45,649 nt of DNA from Paraburkholderia ribeironis (GCF_900019265.1 NZ_CYGX02000001.1:1-45649), one strand, 5' to 3'. Positions 16,344 through 24,894 are shown, counted from the first letter of the stretch. The notes: a model not told the origin generated them from the sequence alone. Translations and numbers: made by a program.

Positions 16344-16964
16344 TCATGCGCTGCTTCGCGGGTTTCCTGCGGCGCTTTGCGTTCGCGCCGTCGATTTTTC
16401 GCCCGGCATCGACCGATCGGCCCAGTCGCTCGTTCCTCCAGCCAAGAGCAACAGATTCAGCATCTGTTCCAGCTTTTGAATGTGTGGTGCGATCTCTTCG
16501 ATATTCGGAACGTCGAGTCGGAGATAGTTTTGACCTCTCACCCGGCTGATTCTTACTCCGTTGCGCAAGGACGCCTTTCCGGAAGTTAAGATCGAAAAGA
16601 TTTCACGCGTTGGCGCATCGGGCGACACCGACTTCGATCGTTCAACGACCTCGGCTTCCCCGACTTCTTTTACGAGCTTACGCAATGTTGCGACATCGGC
16701 AAACGAGAGACTCTTACTAGCAAACAGGCCGACTACCGACTCAGGTAAGCGAGCCGCCGCGATTGTGCGTGAGATCTGGAATATAGACACGCCTAGTTCG
16801 AAGGCCATAGCGGTTTGGCTCGGCCAGAGATTCCGCTCAACCATCGAAAGATAGAAACGGCCCATCTTTAGGATGGGTGCGTTTTCTTCCTTCAGGCGAC
16901 GATGGTACGCAATCGCCGTTCGGCGATTGGGAATCTGGGTCTGCGAAAGATTTTGGCTTTGCAT
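16344..16964 (-). CDS. ParB-like protein (second partition system)
   Basis: 206 aa from the ATG at 16964; an upstream TTG frame to 17021 is less likely. The middle contains a helix-turn-helix of the ParB/KorB kind (SQTAMAFELGVSIFQISRTI, about residues 50-70), followed by LSFADVATLRKLVKEVG, the usual helix after it. The ParB N-terminal CTP-binding domain is absent, and the C-terminal 90 residues (about 110-190) form a small unknown domain, so this is a shortened ParB-like DNA binder. It lies downstream of the second parA on the same strand (135 bases apart), the usual order. Function as the centromere binder of that system is inferred from fold and context. Confidence 0.7.
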   Translation of the reverse strand: MQSQNLSQTQIPNRRTAIAYHRRLKEENAPILKMGRFYLSMVERNLWPSQTAMAFELGVSIFQISRTIAAARLPESVVGLFASKSLSFADVATLRKLVKEVGEAEVVERSKSVSPDAPTREIFSILTSGKASLRNGVRISRVRGQNYLRLDVPNIEEIAPHIQKLEQMLNLLLLAGGTSDWADRSMPGEKSTARTQSAAGNPRSSA

Positions 16965-17099
16965 TGTCGGTCCAATCTGCTTGGTGGGCTGTGTGACAGC
17001 GCTGCAGCGGAGCCGACGCAAAGCCGATCCGCGACCCGGTGTAGCAAAGAGCGTTAGAACGCCCGGTCAGTGTTTCCCGAGGCGACGGAAAAGGCGCCG

Positions 17100-18326
17100 T
17101 TATTCGTCGCCGAGCCCCATTCTCTTTAGAAGCGCGTTGGCACTCTCGAGTAGATCTGTCGCAGCCTGACCGTTAGGCTTCGACAAAATAACAGGAATCT
17201 CTGATTCTCCAGGTATTGCCTTAGAAAAGTCCCCGCTTCGACGGATGGATCGTTCAAGCCAAGCGTCGCGATAGGCTTGCGTGCAGGTCATCAACTGCCC
17301 CAAGACACGAACGCGATTGGGATCGAAAAAGTTGCCTACGATAATCAGTTCAGGATTCCTATCGAATTGCTCGCGAATCTCTGTCATAACACTCGAAAGG
17401 TACGAGAGCGCTTTGGTCGAGAATTTTTCCATCGACACTGGCGAGATGACGTAGTTGGAGGCTAGCAAGGCGCCACGCGTGATCCGATTCTTCGCAGGGG
17501 CTGCGTCGAACAAAATGATGTCGTAATCAGAAACATCGAAATCCGGATCTTTCTTCGATAAGCCGTCTCTGATGAGTTCTGCGAGGATGAGATCGGAATT
17601 GCGACCCTCCAGCGTTCCGTACGCCAGCATCGTGTCTAAACGGTCGAGATTCAAATCTGCAGGAACAATGTGAGGCCCGTACTCTCCAAACGGCTTCTTG
17701 ATTGTCTCTTGAAGCCTCACGCGCCCCGCCGGATAGTTCGGTATGAGATTGCCAAAATGATATTCGACGATACGGGACTGGCTAATTCCGGCGTCGGCCG
17801 CCTCTTCGGGTGTCAACTCCGAGTCGTACCCGAAACTCAGCGTCAAGTTCGAGCGGAAATCGAGATCGATGATGAGCGTTCGAAAACCTTTGAGGGCGAA
17901 GATTGTCCCGAAATTGCTCGCGAGTGTCGTCTTGCCGACGCTTCCGTTAGGCGCATAGACCGTTGCGACGACCTGTTTATTTTTCCTCGTCTTGCTGCGT
18001 CGTTTCGCACGGTAACGGGCGAGTTCAAAAATATTTTCAATGGAGAAGAGGCGGGTCCCAGGCCCTCCCTCCTGACGCGTGACTTCAATGCCGGACTCGT
18101 CGACCATCCGACGGACCGTGTCGCTGGAAGTCGCAAGCAAATGTGCAGCCGCTTGGACCTTGAATGGTTTGGTCGCCAACAGATACCTCGATGCAATATA
18201 CGTATTGGGCACAGATTGTGCCGCCTGGTAGGGCGTCGGTGCAAGGACGCTTTCTACAAATGCAGGAAAAACCTTGCAGGCTGGTGGTAGCTTGGCTGCG
18301 AGGGGGGGAACGGGTAGCGATTCCAC
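17100..18326 (-). CDS. ParA-like ATPase with N-terminal DNA-binding domain (second system)
   Basis: 408 aa in the longest frame, from a GTG. Residues about 50-105 form a MerR-like winged helix (VQAAAHLLATSSDTVRRMVD; later GTRLFSIENIFELARY), as in P1/P7-type plasmid ParA proteins that also repress their operon. The ATPase begins near 118. Its P-loop reads NGSVGKTT (127-134): the catalytic lysine (Lys132) is present, but the signature lysine of deviant Walker A boxes (KGGVGKT) is Asn127. Walker A' (LIIDLDFRSNLTLSFG) and a Walker B region (DYDIILFDAAPAKN) are intact. The first ~40 residues are proline-rich and may be untranslated; the start is uncertain. It is unlike the first parA, so the plasmid carries two types. 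Confidence 0.85.
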   Translation of the reverse strand: MESLPVPPLAAKLPPACKVFPAFVESVLAPTPYQAAQSVPNTYIASRYLLATKPFKVQAAAHLLATSSDTVRRMVDESGIEVTRQEGGPGTRLFSIENIFELARYRAKRRSKTRKNKQVVATVYAPNGSVGKTTLASNFGTIFALKGFRTLIIDLDFRSNLTLSFGYDSELTPEEAADAGISQSRIVEYHFGNLIPNYPAGRVRLQETIKKPFGEYGPHIVPADLNLDRLDTMLAYGTLEGRNSDLILAELIRDGLSKKDPDFDVSDYDIILFDAAPAKNRITRGALLASNYVISPVSMEKFSTKALSYLSSVMTEIREQFDRNPELIIVGNFFDPNRVRVLGQLMTCTQAYRDAWLERSIRRSGDFSKAIPGESEIPVILSKPNGQAATDLLESANALLKRMGLGDE

Positions 18327-18569
18327 GATACAGCATAGAGCGGGGGTATTGAGGGAGCCCGGACGAGGTTTGCAAAATGATGCGAAAATGGATACAAAAA
18401 GCCTGTATTAGGATCTGTATCCCTGCATAGTTGCGAAAAATGCAAAAGGACTCTGAACCAGTTCAGACAGGTAGCAATCGACGTCGCCAGGCCACCGAGC
18501 AGGATAGTTCTATGATTTAAAAAGACATTCGCCTTTTACTCGTTGCAAGAAAGGCACGAATTCCGCGAA

Positions 18570-18585
18570 TTTTGCACGTGCAAAA
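18570..18585. promoter_or_regulatory. Perfect 16-bp palindrome, centromere candidate of the second par system
   Basis: TTTTGCACGTGCAAAA is a perfect palindrome 244 bases upstream of the second parA. Partial copies of its half-site (TTTGCA, TGCAAAA) occur around 18370, 18438, 18664 and 18738. Another dyad, TCTGAACCAGTTCAGA, is at 18452-18467. The 18327-18817 gap holds no gene, so these are the likely centromere and operator of the second par operon. Confidence 0.5.
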
Positions 18586-18764
18586 CATCTCGATCACAAA
18601 CGGCTCGCCCAGTGACTCTAAACGGTTCTTGATAACTGGCCAACGGCAAAAGCTGGTGAAAATTTTGCAGCTTTCTGGGCAACGCCTCTGAACCGGCTAA
18701 ATCGTGGCACGGCAAACCGGTGAACGCTGGAAAGCGACTGCAAATCGCATATCTTTCGCATGAC

Positions 18765-18789
18765 TTGATTCCCCTGGGGACTGATTCAA
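18765..18789. promoter_or_regulatory. Imperfect palindrome before the hybrid secretion/pilus operon
   Basis: An imperfect dyad centred on CCCCTGGGG (18771-18779), with TTGAT to its left and ATTCAA to its right, ends 29 bases before the first gene of the operon. It may be an operator controlling the operon of about 15.6 kb. I cannot point to a convincing -35/-10 pair around it. Confidence 0.3.
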
Positions 18790-18817
18790 TTGAGTCGGCC
18801 CAAATGGATCAACCGTC

Positions 18818-19519
18818 ATGCGTCTATTTCGCAGTAAAAAGCAGGTAGCTCTCTCGACCGCGCCAGGCGGTTATTCCGAAGAAGATCCCGAAAAGATCAT
18901 CTTCGATATGGGCACGCGGCTGCGCGTCGAAGCCAATCACTGGAAGACCTTCTGCTTCATTCTCGCATTCGTTGCGGGCGGGGCAGTCTATACGCGCAAT
19001 CCGCCACCGTCCGTCGTGAAGTCGTATGGCGTGTCTTCGGACGTGAATGGGCATCCTGTCGTCACGCAGCTCACCTCGTATAAACCTGACGATCAGGCGA
19101 TCCGAACGTCGCTGCGCGAAACCGTCGAACGGTGGTTCACGATTGAGCCGGTGCTGACTGACGACATCCAGTCCTCGCGCATGGCCCGCAACATCAACGG
19201 CGTAAAAGCGATGATGACGGGTAACGCGCGCAACCAGTTTGCAGACTGGATCAAGGCCGACGCGCCGTTCCAGTCCATCACGCTTAACCCCAAGCTCGTG
19301 CGTGAGGTGCGCGTGACCAACGTCGCGCTGCTCGAAGATTCGACAGCGGTCGTCGAATTCACGGCGAGCACTACACAGTCGCCGACGGACAAGCCCGCTG
19401 TCCAGAAATACGCGCTGACCTTCCGCTATCAGATCGTGCCACCGGCTTCCGAAGATGCGCTCGGCTCGAATCCTTTCGGCATGTTCTATCCGTTGTTCTC
19501 CGTTCAAAAGACCCAATGA
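18818..19519 (+). CDS. VirB8/TrbF-like inner-membrane T4SS protein
   Basis: 233 aa, first gene of the hybrid operon. VirB8 is a bitopic inner-membrane protein that nucleates type IV secretion complexes and contacts VirB9 and VirB10. Here a cytoplasmic N-terminus (about 1-45) is followed by a membrane segment at about 46-65 (FCFILAFVAGGAVY) and a periplasmic NTF2-like domain (about 80-225). That domain has the typical sequence of helices (VERWFTIEPVLT) and strands (VREVRVTNVALLEDSTAVVE; YALTFRYQIVPP). The length is normal for the family. The stop overlaps the ATG of the next gene (ATGA), pointing to coupled translation. Confidence 0.85.
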   Translation: MRLFRSKKQVALSTAPGGYSEEDPEKIIFDMGTRLRVEANHWKTFCFILAFVAGGAVYTRNPPPSVVKSYGVSSDVNGHPVVTQLTSYKPDDQAIRTSLRETVERWFTIEPVLTDDIQSSRMARNINGVKAMMTGNARNQFADWIKADAPFQSITLNPKLVREVRVTNVALLEDSTAVVEFTASTTQSPTDKPAVQKYALTFRYQIVPPASEDALGSNPFGMFYPLFSVQKTQ

Positions 19520-20394
19520 TGATCGCCTCCCGCACGCTCGCTCTGTGGGTCGCCGCCTTCGCGTGCGCCGCTGCTGCCACTCCGCCTGTATTTGCTGCGA
19601 AGAAAGGCGGCTCGTCGGCATCGTTCGATCTGGCCACGGCGATAAGCGATCCGCTGAGTCCGATTAATCCGTACAACGCTGGTTCGGACCCCGTCACCAT
19701 GCCAGGCGACGCGCGCATGGCGGTCTTTCCCTATAGCCGCGACCAGATCTACCGGGTCATGACCGCGCCGCTGAAGAACACGACGATCGAACTAGCGAAG
19801 GGCGAGAAGCTCACCACCGATCCGGCTATGGGCGATTCGATCCAGTGGGTGATCGATACCGATGGTGAAAACCACGTCTTCGTGAAACCGGTCAAGCCAG
19901 GTCTCGTCAACACGTTGCACCTGACGACGAACTTTCGCGAGTACGACATGACGCTTGTGTCATCGCCGATGGGCGGCCTGTTCTATCAAACCGTCCGCTT
20001 CAACTATCCGGGGTCGGTGATGGCCAAGGTCCGCGCACGGGAGCAGGCCAACGACGCGGGCGGCGGTCGCAATGACGATGGAAACGGGGCGACGGATTCC
20101 GGTCCGATCGGTGTGTCGCCCGACAAGCTCAATTTCGACTACACCGTGTCCGGTTCGGCATCGTTCCGACCGGAAACCGTTTTCGACGACGGTAAGTCGG
20201 TGTGGCTGCGCCTTCCCGCCAATGCGCCATTTGCCGTGCCGCTGGTCAAGGATCACGGCGACACCGTCAGCCCGAACTTCATCCGTCGCGGCCAGTACAT
20301 CGTGGTCCAGGAACTGGCGAGCGAGATTGTGCTGCGCGCACCGAATGAGGAGGTGACTGTCAAGCGCCGCCGTCCGGGTCTGTTCGGCTTCTGA
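19516..20394 (+). CDS. VirB9/TrbG-like outer-membrane core protein
   Basis: 292 aa. VirB9 forms the outer-membrane ring of type IV secretion systems with VirB10 and VirB7. A signal peptide occupies residues 1-28 (ending VFAAKK). The N-terminal beta domain starts with VFPYSRDQIYRVMTAPLKNT and includes DSIQWVIDTDGENHVFVKP. The C-terminal beta-sandwich has the family hallmark PETVFDDGKSVWLRLPAN and ends with IVVQELASEIVLRAPNEEVT. A glycine/aspartate linker (about 178-195) joins the halves. No VirB7 lipoprotein gene is seen next to it. The start ATG overlaps the virB8 stop. Confidence 0.88.
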   Translation: MMIASRTLALWVAAFACAAAATPPVFAAKKGGSSASFDLATAISDPLSPINPYNAGSDPVTMPGDARMAVFPYSRDQIYRVMTAPLKNTTIELAKGEKLTTDPAMGDSIQWVIDTDGENHVFVKPVKPGLVNTLHLTTNFREYDMTLVSSPMGGLFYQTVRFNYPGSVMAKVRAREQANDAGGGRNDDGNGATDSGPIGVSPDKLNFDYTVSGSASFRPETVFDDGKSVWLRLPANAPFAVPLVKDHGDTVSPNFIRRGQYIVVQELASEIVLRAPNEEVTVKRRRPGLFGF

Positions 20395-20402
20395 GGCTGA
20401 CG

Positions 20403-21734
20403 ATGAACCAGCAGAACGGACAGCAAAACGGTCAATCGGGCGTGCAGACTGCCCTTTTCAAGGGTAAGTCGCCACGTAACGCGCTGATCGCAGCGGGCCT
20501 CATCACGGCCCTTGTCATCGGCTCTCTCGGCTTCTACTACCAGGTAAAAGAGAATGCGAAGGCAGACGAGGAAGCTGCACTGAAGAAGAAGGCGAAGTCC
20601 GCCGAAGTAGTTGACAAGTCCAACAGCACGCAGGATCTCGACAAGACCATCGAGGACCAGCTGAGTGCCGCGCACAAGCTGGCGGCATCCGAGGCGCGTG
20701 CGGCCGCCGCAGCGCGCGCCTCGGCACAGTCGCCCCAGTCATCCGATTCCGCGCAAGGCTCGCGCGCCGGTGCGCCTTCCCTGACTGCCGACGGCTTCCT
20801 CAACGATCAGCATACGCAGTCGATCAAGGCGCAGTCGGATGAAGACGCGATCTACGCGTCGCCGATCTTCAAGGCGGGGCTGAAGGTCAAGGATTCGGTG
20901 CCGCAACAGTTGAACCAGATGCCGGGCATTCTCACGCCCGCGCAGGTCGCGGCGCAACAAGCCGCCGCCCAGCAGGCCGCGGCTGGCTCGGCAGGTGACC
21001 GTGTCGCTGCTGCGCTGTCCGCCGCCGGCGTTGGTCAGCAGGCCGGATCGCGTCCGTATTCGACGCAGGATCACGACAGCGCCTTTATGAAGAATGTGTC
21101 GGCTCAGTCGGAAAACGGCCAGGATTTCGCCCGCACCGGCTTCGTGGGCCAGGCGCGCGGTTGCGTACTTTCGCCGCCGCATCACATTGGCGTGCTCGCA
21201 ACCGAGAAGCTGAATTCCGACCGTCCCGGCGCGGCCGCGCTCGTTGTCGAGAAGGACGTGTACGACAGTATCCGTGGCGATTGCCTGATGATTCCGAAGG
21301 GCAGCCTGATCACCGCGCCCTACAGTTCCGACATCCAGCCCGGGCAGGAAAGCATCCTTGTTGCCGCGACCGAGCTGCGTTTGCCCAATGGCAAGCATGT
21401 GCCGCTCTATGGCGCGCAGGGCGCAGACGGCGACGGTGCGGCAGGGTTTTCGGGTGACGTGAACAACCACTTCCTGAAGATCTTCGGTACGTCGTTCCTC
21501 ACGGCGATCCTTCTGGGTGCATTCGACAAAGGCGGCACTTCGTCGACGACCACTGGCCCGCTCGGCGTTACGCAGGTTGGCACGACGGCCGGACAGGTCG
21601 CAGCGCAGACCTCGCAGTCCGTGCTGGAGCGATACAAGAACATCCCCCCGACCATTACCGACGATCCGGGCAAGCGCCGTTTCATGCTGAAGGTCAATCG
21701 CGACATCGTGCTGGAGCCGTATCACGATGAATAA
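20403..21734 (+). CDS. VirB10/TrbI-like channel protein
   Basis: 443 aa. VirB10 spans both membranes and couples ATP use at the inner membrane to gating at the outer membrane. There is a short cytoplasmic N-terminus, a membrane helix at about 28-46 (ALIAAGLITALVIGSLGFYY), a long alanine/glutamine-rich periplasmic arm (about 50-220) and the C-terminal VirB10 domain (about 245-440). That domain has the family pattern DCLMIPKGSLITAPYSSDI, RLPNGKHVPLYGAQGADGDG and the outer-membrane helix region NNHFLKIFGTSFLTAILLGA. The length is normal. It begins eight bases after the virB9 stop with GAGG upstream. Confidence 0.88.
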   Translation: MNQQNGQQNGQSGVQTALFKGKSPRNALIAAGLITALVIGSLGFYYQVKENAKADEEAALKKKAKSAEVVDKSNSTQDLDKTIEDQLSAAHKLAASEARAAAAARASAQSPQSSDSAQGSRAGAPSLTADGFLNDQHTQSIKAQSDEDAIYASPIFKAGLKVKDSVPQQLNQMPGILTPAQVAAQQAAAQQAAAGSAGDRVAAALSAAGVGQQAGSRPYSTQDHDSAFMKNVSAQSENGQDFARTGFVGQARGCVLSPPHHIGVLATEKLNSDRPGAAALVVEKDVYDSIRGDCLMIPKGSLITAPYSSDIQPGQESILVAATELRLPNGKHVPLYGAQGADGDGAAGFSGDVNNHFLKIFGTSFLTAILLGAFDKGGTSSTTTGPLGVTQVGTTAGQVAAQTSQSVLERYKNIPPTITDDPGKRRFMLKVNRDIVLEPYHDE

Positions 21735-22545
21735 GCAGGTAGCCGCGCGGCTGATTCTCTCCGCGATGCTGAGCGCGATCGCGCATCTGGCATCGGCTTC
21801 AACGATTGCTGAAGTGATCAGTCCCACGAACGTCGTGCTCGTGCACGGCAACGCGCGTGTGCTTGCGTCGTTTGACGGAAAGCCCGTGTTCTGGTGCGGC
21901 CTGCGCGCATTCGAGTCGTGGGCTGCACCCCTCGTCGGTCAACCGGTCGCAAGTAGCCCGGACATAGGTATCACGGTCTCGGTCGACGCGCACGATGTAC
22001 CGCTCGAGCGCCTGCTCGTCTCAAAAGGCTGGCTGCAGCCGGTGGCCCTCGATGACGACGCCCAGGCCGCGATTGCGGAAGGCCGCGGCGGGTGGGCATG
22101 CGCGAGCGTGACCGCGCCGTTTGAGCTGATGCATACGAGTGTCGATCCGAAGGTGCTGGCAGGCATCGCGCTGAATGAATCGGGCCTCAATGGCCGGGCG
22201 TGGCCGTGGACCCTGAACATCGCGGGGCAGGGCTTTTTCTTTCGCACGCGGGAGGACGCCTACCGTGTTGTTCGGTCGTTGATCGCACACGGCCGCAGCG
22301 ATTTCGACGTCGGCATCATGCAGGTGAACTGGTGCTATCACGCGCGGCGCTTTACTTCGCCGTGGCAGGCACTCGCGCCCGCGACCAGCATCCGGGTTGC
22401 CGAAGACATCCTGAACGAGAACTACAGCAAGACGCAGTCGGTTGCGAAGGCGATCGCCTATTACCACAGCGCCAATCCGGTTCCGGGCCAGGCGTATCTC
22501 GCGCGTTTTGCGCGGCACCTCAACCAGATCCAGGCCGGACTATGA
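21727..22545 (+). CDS. Lytic transglycosylase with N-terminal nuclease-fold-like domain
   Basis: 272 aa. A signal peptide (about 1-25) is followed by a beta-rich domain at about 28-130 that resembles a thermonuclease (SNase/OB) fold: VLASFDGKPVFWCGLRAFES, then LLVSKGWLQPVALDDDAQAA, as in SNase proteins where a residue arm follows the barrel. I see no complete SNase catalytic Arg-Glu-Arg set, so it is probably a binding domain. The second half is a soluble lytic transglycosylase (SLT): catalytic Glu in IALNESGLNG (about 152), later FDVGIMQVNWCYHARRF. Such enzymes open the peptidoglycan for secretion systems (VirB1). It overlaps virB10 by eight bases. Confidence 0.78.
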   Translation: MNKQVAARLILSAMLSAIAHLASASTIAEVISPTNVVLVHGNARVLASFDGKPVFWCGLRAFESWAAPLVGQPVASSPDIGITVSVDAHDVPLERLLVSKGWLQPVALDDDAQAAIAEGRGGWACASVTAPFELMHTSVDPKVLAGIALNESGLNGRAWPWTLNIAGQGFFFRTREDAYRVVRSLIAHGRSDFDVGIMQVNWCYHARRFTSPWQALAPATSIRVAEDILNENYSKTQSVAKAIAYYHSANPVPGQAYLARFARHLNQIQAGL

Positions 22546-23837
22546 AGCACACTGTTTCCCGCATCGCCTTCGCCTGCGCCACGCTGTTTGCCGTAGTCGC
22601 CTCGCACGCCGCGAACACTGACCCATTCGATTTCGATTACGAGATCGCGGGCGGAATCGCTGAGCGTCCAGCCCTCATCTTCAACGACGGAACGAAGACC
22701 TACATCCAGCCTCGCGCGGGTCAGGCCATTACCGCCGTCGGGGGCCATGCGGAAGGCCCCTATGTCGTTGTCGATGGCACGCCCGAAACGATCACGTACA
22801 CGGTGGCCGGCCGCCCGGCCAGCGCGCGCTGGACGAAGGCGAATACGTTCATCGGCGGCGGGGCGCGCGGCGCGCTCGCGGCGCTGCGCGACGATCAGCC
22901 CGCCGCTTTCGACGGCTTCACAAATCGACTCGTCCTCATCGGCATGCATGGTGCGCTCGAACCGGTCCGCGCACTCAAGGCGAGCATGCCCGTGGCCAGC
23001 TTCGTCAAGGCGCTGGCCCCGCAGGGCTGGACGGGGTCTGCACAGAAGGACGTGGACATCACGGATGCAAGCGCCTTTGCCACGCGTGCGGGCGAGAACT
23101 GGATGCAGGCGCTCGATCGCCTGATGACGCAAAGCGGACTGTATGCGGACGTTGATTTCACGTCGCGCCACATCCGCCTGCACCGCGATGCGCCGAAGTC
23201 CGGCGCGCTCAACTATGCCGCTGGCGAAAAATCGCAAGCTGATGCGATCGCGCAGACCGCGGCTGCGAAAACAGAGGAAGCGGCGCCGCCCGCTCCGCCC
23301 GCTTCCCTGCTGGCCGAATACTTCGGCGCACAGGCGATCCGCGACGGCGACGACACACATACGCAGATCCGCTTCGCAGCCAGGCCGACGGGGGATCTCA
23401 CGTTCAAAACGCCCGAAGGCCGTTCGCTGCATCCGAAGTGGGATGCCAGTGCGAACGTGATGACAGTCGAGCGCGCTGAGCGCATGGTCGTGTCGGACGG
23501 CACGAAGACGGTCGAGCTCGCGCGTTCCGCGGGGACGGTCTATGACTTTGACGCGGCAAGCCCGGCGCACCTTGAAGCTGTCTTTGAGCGCGACGGGCAC
23601 ACCTATTTCAAGTTCGCTGACTCGGTGGTGCAGATCAACGTGGCGGACGTGAAGCACCTGGGTTCCGGCGAGCAGAAGGGACGCTACTACATGTTCAACG
23701 GCACGTCGGAGCAGTTCATCGTCACTGCGGATGGCAACACCGTGAACGTCACGCGTCGCCACGACGTGAAGTACTTCGAGCGTCCTGCGCCGGGAGCGAC
23801 TGTGCCGGCACCAGTCACGACCGTGGCGAAATCGTGA
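22542..23837 (+). CDS. Composite VirB9-like / TcpQ-like outer-membrane protein
   Basis: 431 aa with a signal peptide (about 1-23, ending ASHAAN). Three parts follow. The first (about 29-100) is a VirB9-like beta-sandwich carrying ERPALIFNDGTKTYIQPRAG. The second (about 140-215) is a TcpQ/secretin-N0-like module: SFVKALAPQGWTGSAQKDVD, then ENWMQALDRLMTQSGLYADV. The third (about 300-415) is a second VirB9-like sandwich carrying HLEAVFERDGHTYFKFADSV and GRYYMFNGTSEQFIVTADGN. I know no named family with this arrangement. It could link the T4SS ring to the PilN secretin. The start overlaps the preceding stop (ATGA) and the end overlaps the next start. Confidence 0.7.
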   Translation: MKHTVSRIAFACATLFAVVASHAANTDPFDFDYEIAGGIAERPALIFNDGTKTYIQPRAGQAITAVGGHAEGPYVVVDGTPETITYTVAGRPASARWTKANTFIGGGARGALAALRDDQPAAFDGFTNRLVLIGMHGALEPVRALKASMPVASFVKALAPQGWTGSAQKDVDITDASAFATRAGENWMQALDRLMTQSGLYADVDFTSRHIRLHRDAPKSGALNYAAGEKSQADAIAQTAAAKTEEAAPPAPPASLLAEYFGAQAIRDGDDTHTQIRFAARPTGDLTFKTPEGRSLHPKWDASANVMTVERAERMVVSDGTKTVELARSAGTVYDFDAASPAHLEAVFERDGHTYFKFADSVVQINVADVKHLGSGEQKGRYYMFNGTSEQFIVTADGNTVNVTRRHDVKYFERPAPGATVPAPVTTVAKS

Positions 23838-24265
23838 TGAAGGGCGCGCTTCGTCTGTTCGTTGTGCTCGGGTCACTCGGATGCGCAACCGTAGCGCGGG
23901 CCGACTGCCTCGATGACGCGGCTGCGTACCGTCACATCAGCGCGCAACTGGTCCGGGCGATTGCGCAGCACGAATCGGGCATGCGCCCGGGCGCCGTGAA
24001 CGTGAACAGCAACGGGACCGAAGACATCGGCCTCATGCAGATCAACTCGTCTTGGCTGCCAAAGCTTGCCCGGTATGGCATTCGCCGTGAGCACCTCTTC
24101 GACACCTGTGTGAACGCCTACGTCGGCACGTGGATTCTGGCCTCGAACATCAGACAGTTCGGGCCGACCTGGAAGGCCGTGGGTGCGTACAACGCAGTCT
24201 CGGCGCAAAAGCAGCTGATCTATGCCAACGTCATTTATCGCCGCCTGCAGCGGCAGGGGCATTAA
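23837..24265 (+). CDS. pilT: PilT/IagB-type lytic transglycosylase
   Basis: 142 aa. A signal peptide (about 1-21, ARA) precedes a compact SLT domain with catalytic Glu in IAQHESGMRPG (about 46), then GTEDIGLMQINSSWLPKLAR and KAVGAYNAVSAQKQ. This is the size and sequence of IagB/PilT proteins, the peptidoglycan hydrolases of R64 thin pili and type III systems (unrelated to the retraction ATPase also called PilT). It is the second transglycosylase in the operon. The ATG at 23837 overlaps the previous stop; a GTG one codon earlier is possible. Confidence 0.88.
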   Translation: MKGALRLFVVLGSLGCATVARADCLDDAAAYRHISAQLVRAIAQHESGMRPGAVNVNSNGTEDIGLMQINSSWLPKLARYGIRREHLFDTCVNAYVGTWILASNIRQFGPTWKAVGAYNAVSAQKQLIYANVIYRRLQRQGH

Positions 24266-24269
24266 CCAA

Positions 24270-24890
24270 ATGAATGTGACCATCGAACGCAATGAACGGG
24301 TGCGCGTGATCGCGCGTGTGCTGGCCGCGCTGGCGCTGGCGGGTTTGTCAGGCTGGACGCATGCTGCGATCGACCCCGATCAGTCGCACGTTGCGCCCCG
24401 ATCCGGCGATGGCTGGCAGATCCTCTCCGCAGCCCCGTCGTCCCGCGCGACGACGGCGAATCCCGCGCCAATGGCATTGGCGTCAATAGCCGCCGCTGCG
24501 CCCGCTGCACCTGCCGCCGCTGCAACGGTCGCGCTCGCACCGACCTCATTGGGCGAATCGACAGGACCGATTGCGACGCGTGTTGCATCGGTTGTTGTGC
24601 CTGGCACGCCGGCGACACCGGGTGGCGTGCTGACGCTTTCCCTCGCGCCGCAGGACCTCAATCTGCGCAACGCGCTCGATCGCTGGTTGCAGACGCAGGG
24701 CTGGCAACTCGCGTGGAAGGTCGATGACGATCTGCCGCTCGAATTCAACGCGACCTTCTCCGGTGACTTCACGTCTGTCCTCACGCAGGTCATGAAAGCG
24801 ACCAATCACATGCGCGTGCCCACGCGTATCTGCCGTCACACGAACAACGTCATCCGCGTCATCGCACGCGCGGCCAACTGCCAGGACTAA
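24270..24890 (+). CDS. TcpQ-domain pilus assembly protein (PilL-like)
   Basis: 206 aa. It has a signal-anchor or signal peptide (about 12-34, ALALAGLSGWTHA) without a lipobox, an alanine-rich spacer (about 55-125) and a C-terminal TcpQ domain (about 130-205: LDRWLQTQGWQLAWKVDDDL, then FTSVLTQVMKAT). TcpQ-type domains stabilise or localise the secretin of type IVb pili. It corresponds to the C-terminal part of R64 PilL. The ATG at 24270 lies five bases after the preceding stop, and the secretin gene follows after four bases. Confidence 0.75.
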   Translation: MNVTIERNERVRVIARVLAALALAGLSGWTHAAIDPDQSHVAPRSGDGWQILSAAPSSRATTANPAPMALASIAAAAPAAPAAAATVALAPTSLGESTGPIATRVASVVVPGTPATPGGVLTLSLAPQDLNLRNALDRWLQTQGWQLAWKVDDDLPLEFNATFSGDFTSVLTQVMKATNHMRVPTRICRHTNNVIRVIARAANCQD

Positions 24891-24894
24891 CACC

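Noticed and set aside
20739..21851. 370-codon minus-strand frame opposite virB10
   Set aside because: Antisense shadow of a clear VirB10 gene.
22461..23888. 475-codon minus-strand frame opposite the composite VirB9-like gene
   Set aside because: Arg-rich antisense frame with no motif. The plus strand has signal peptide, domain pattern and operon overlaps.
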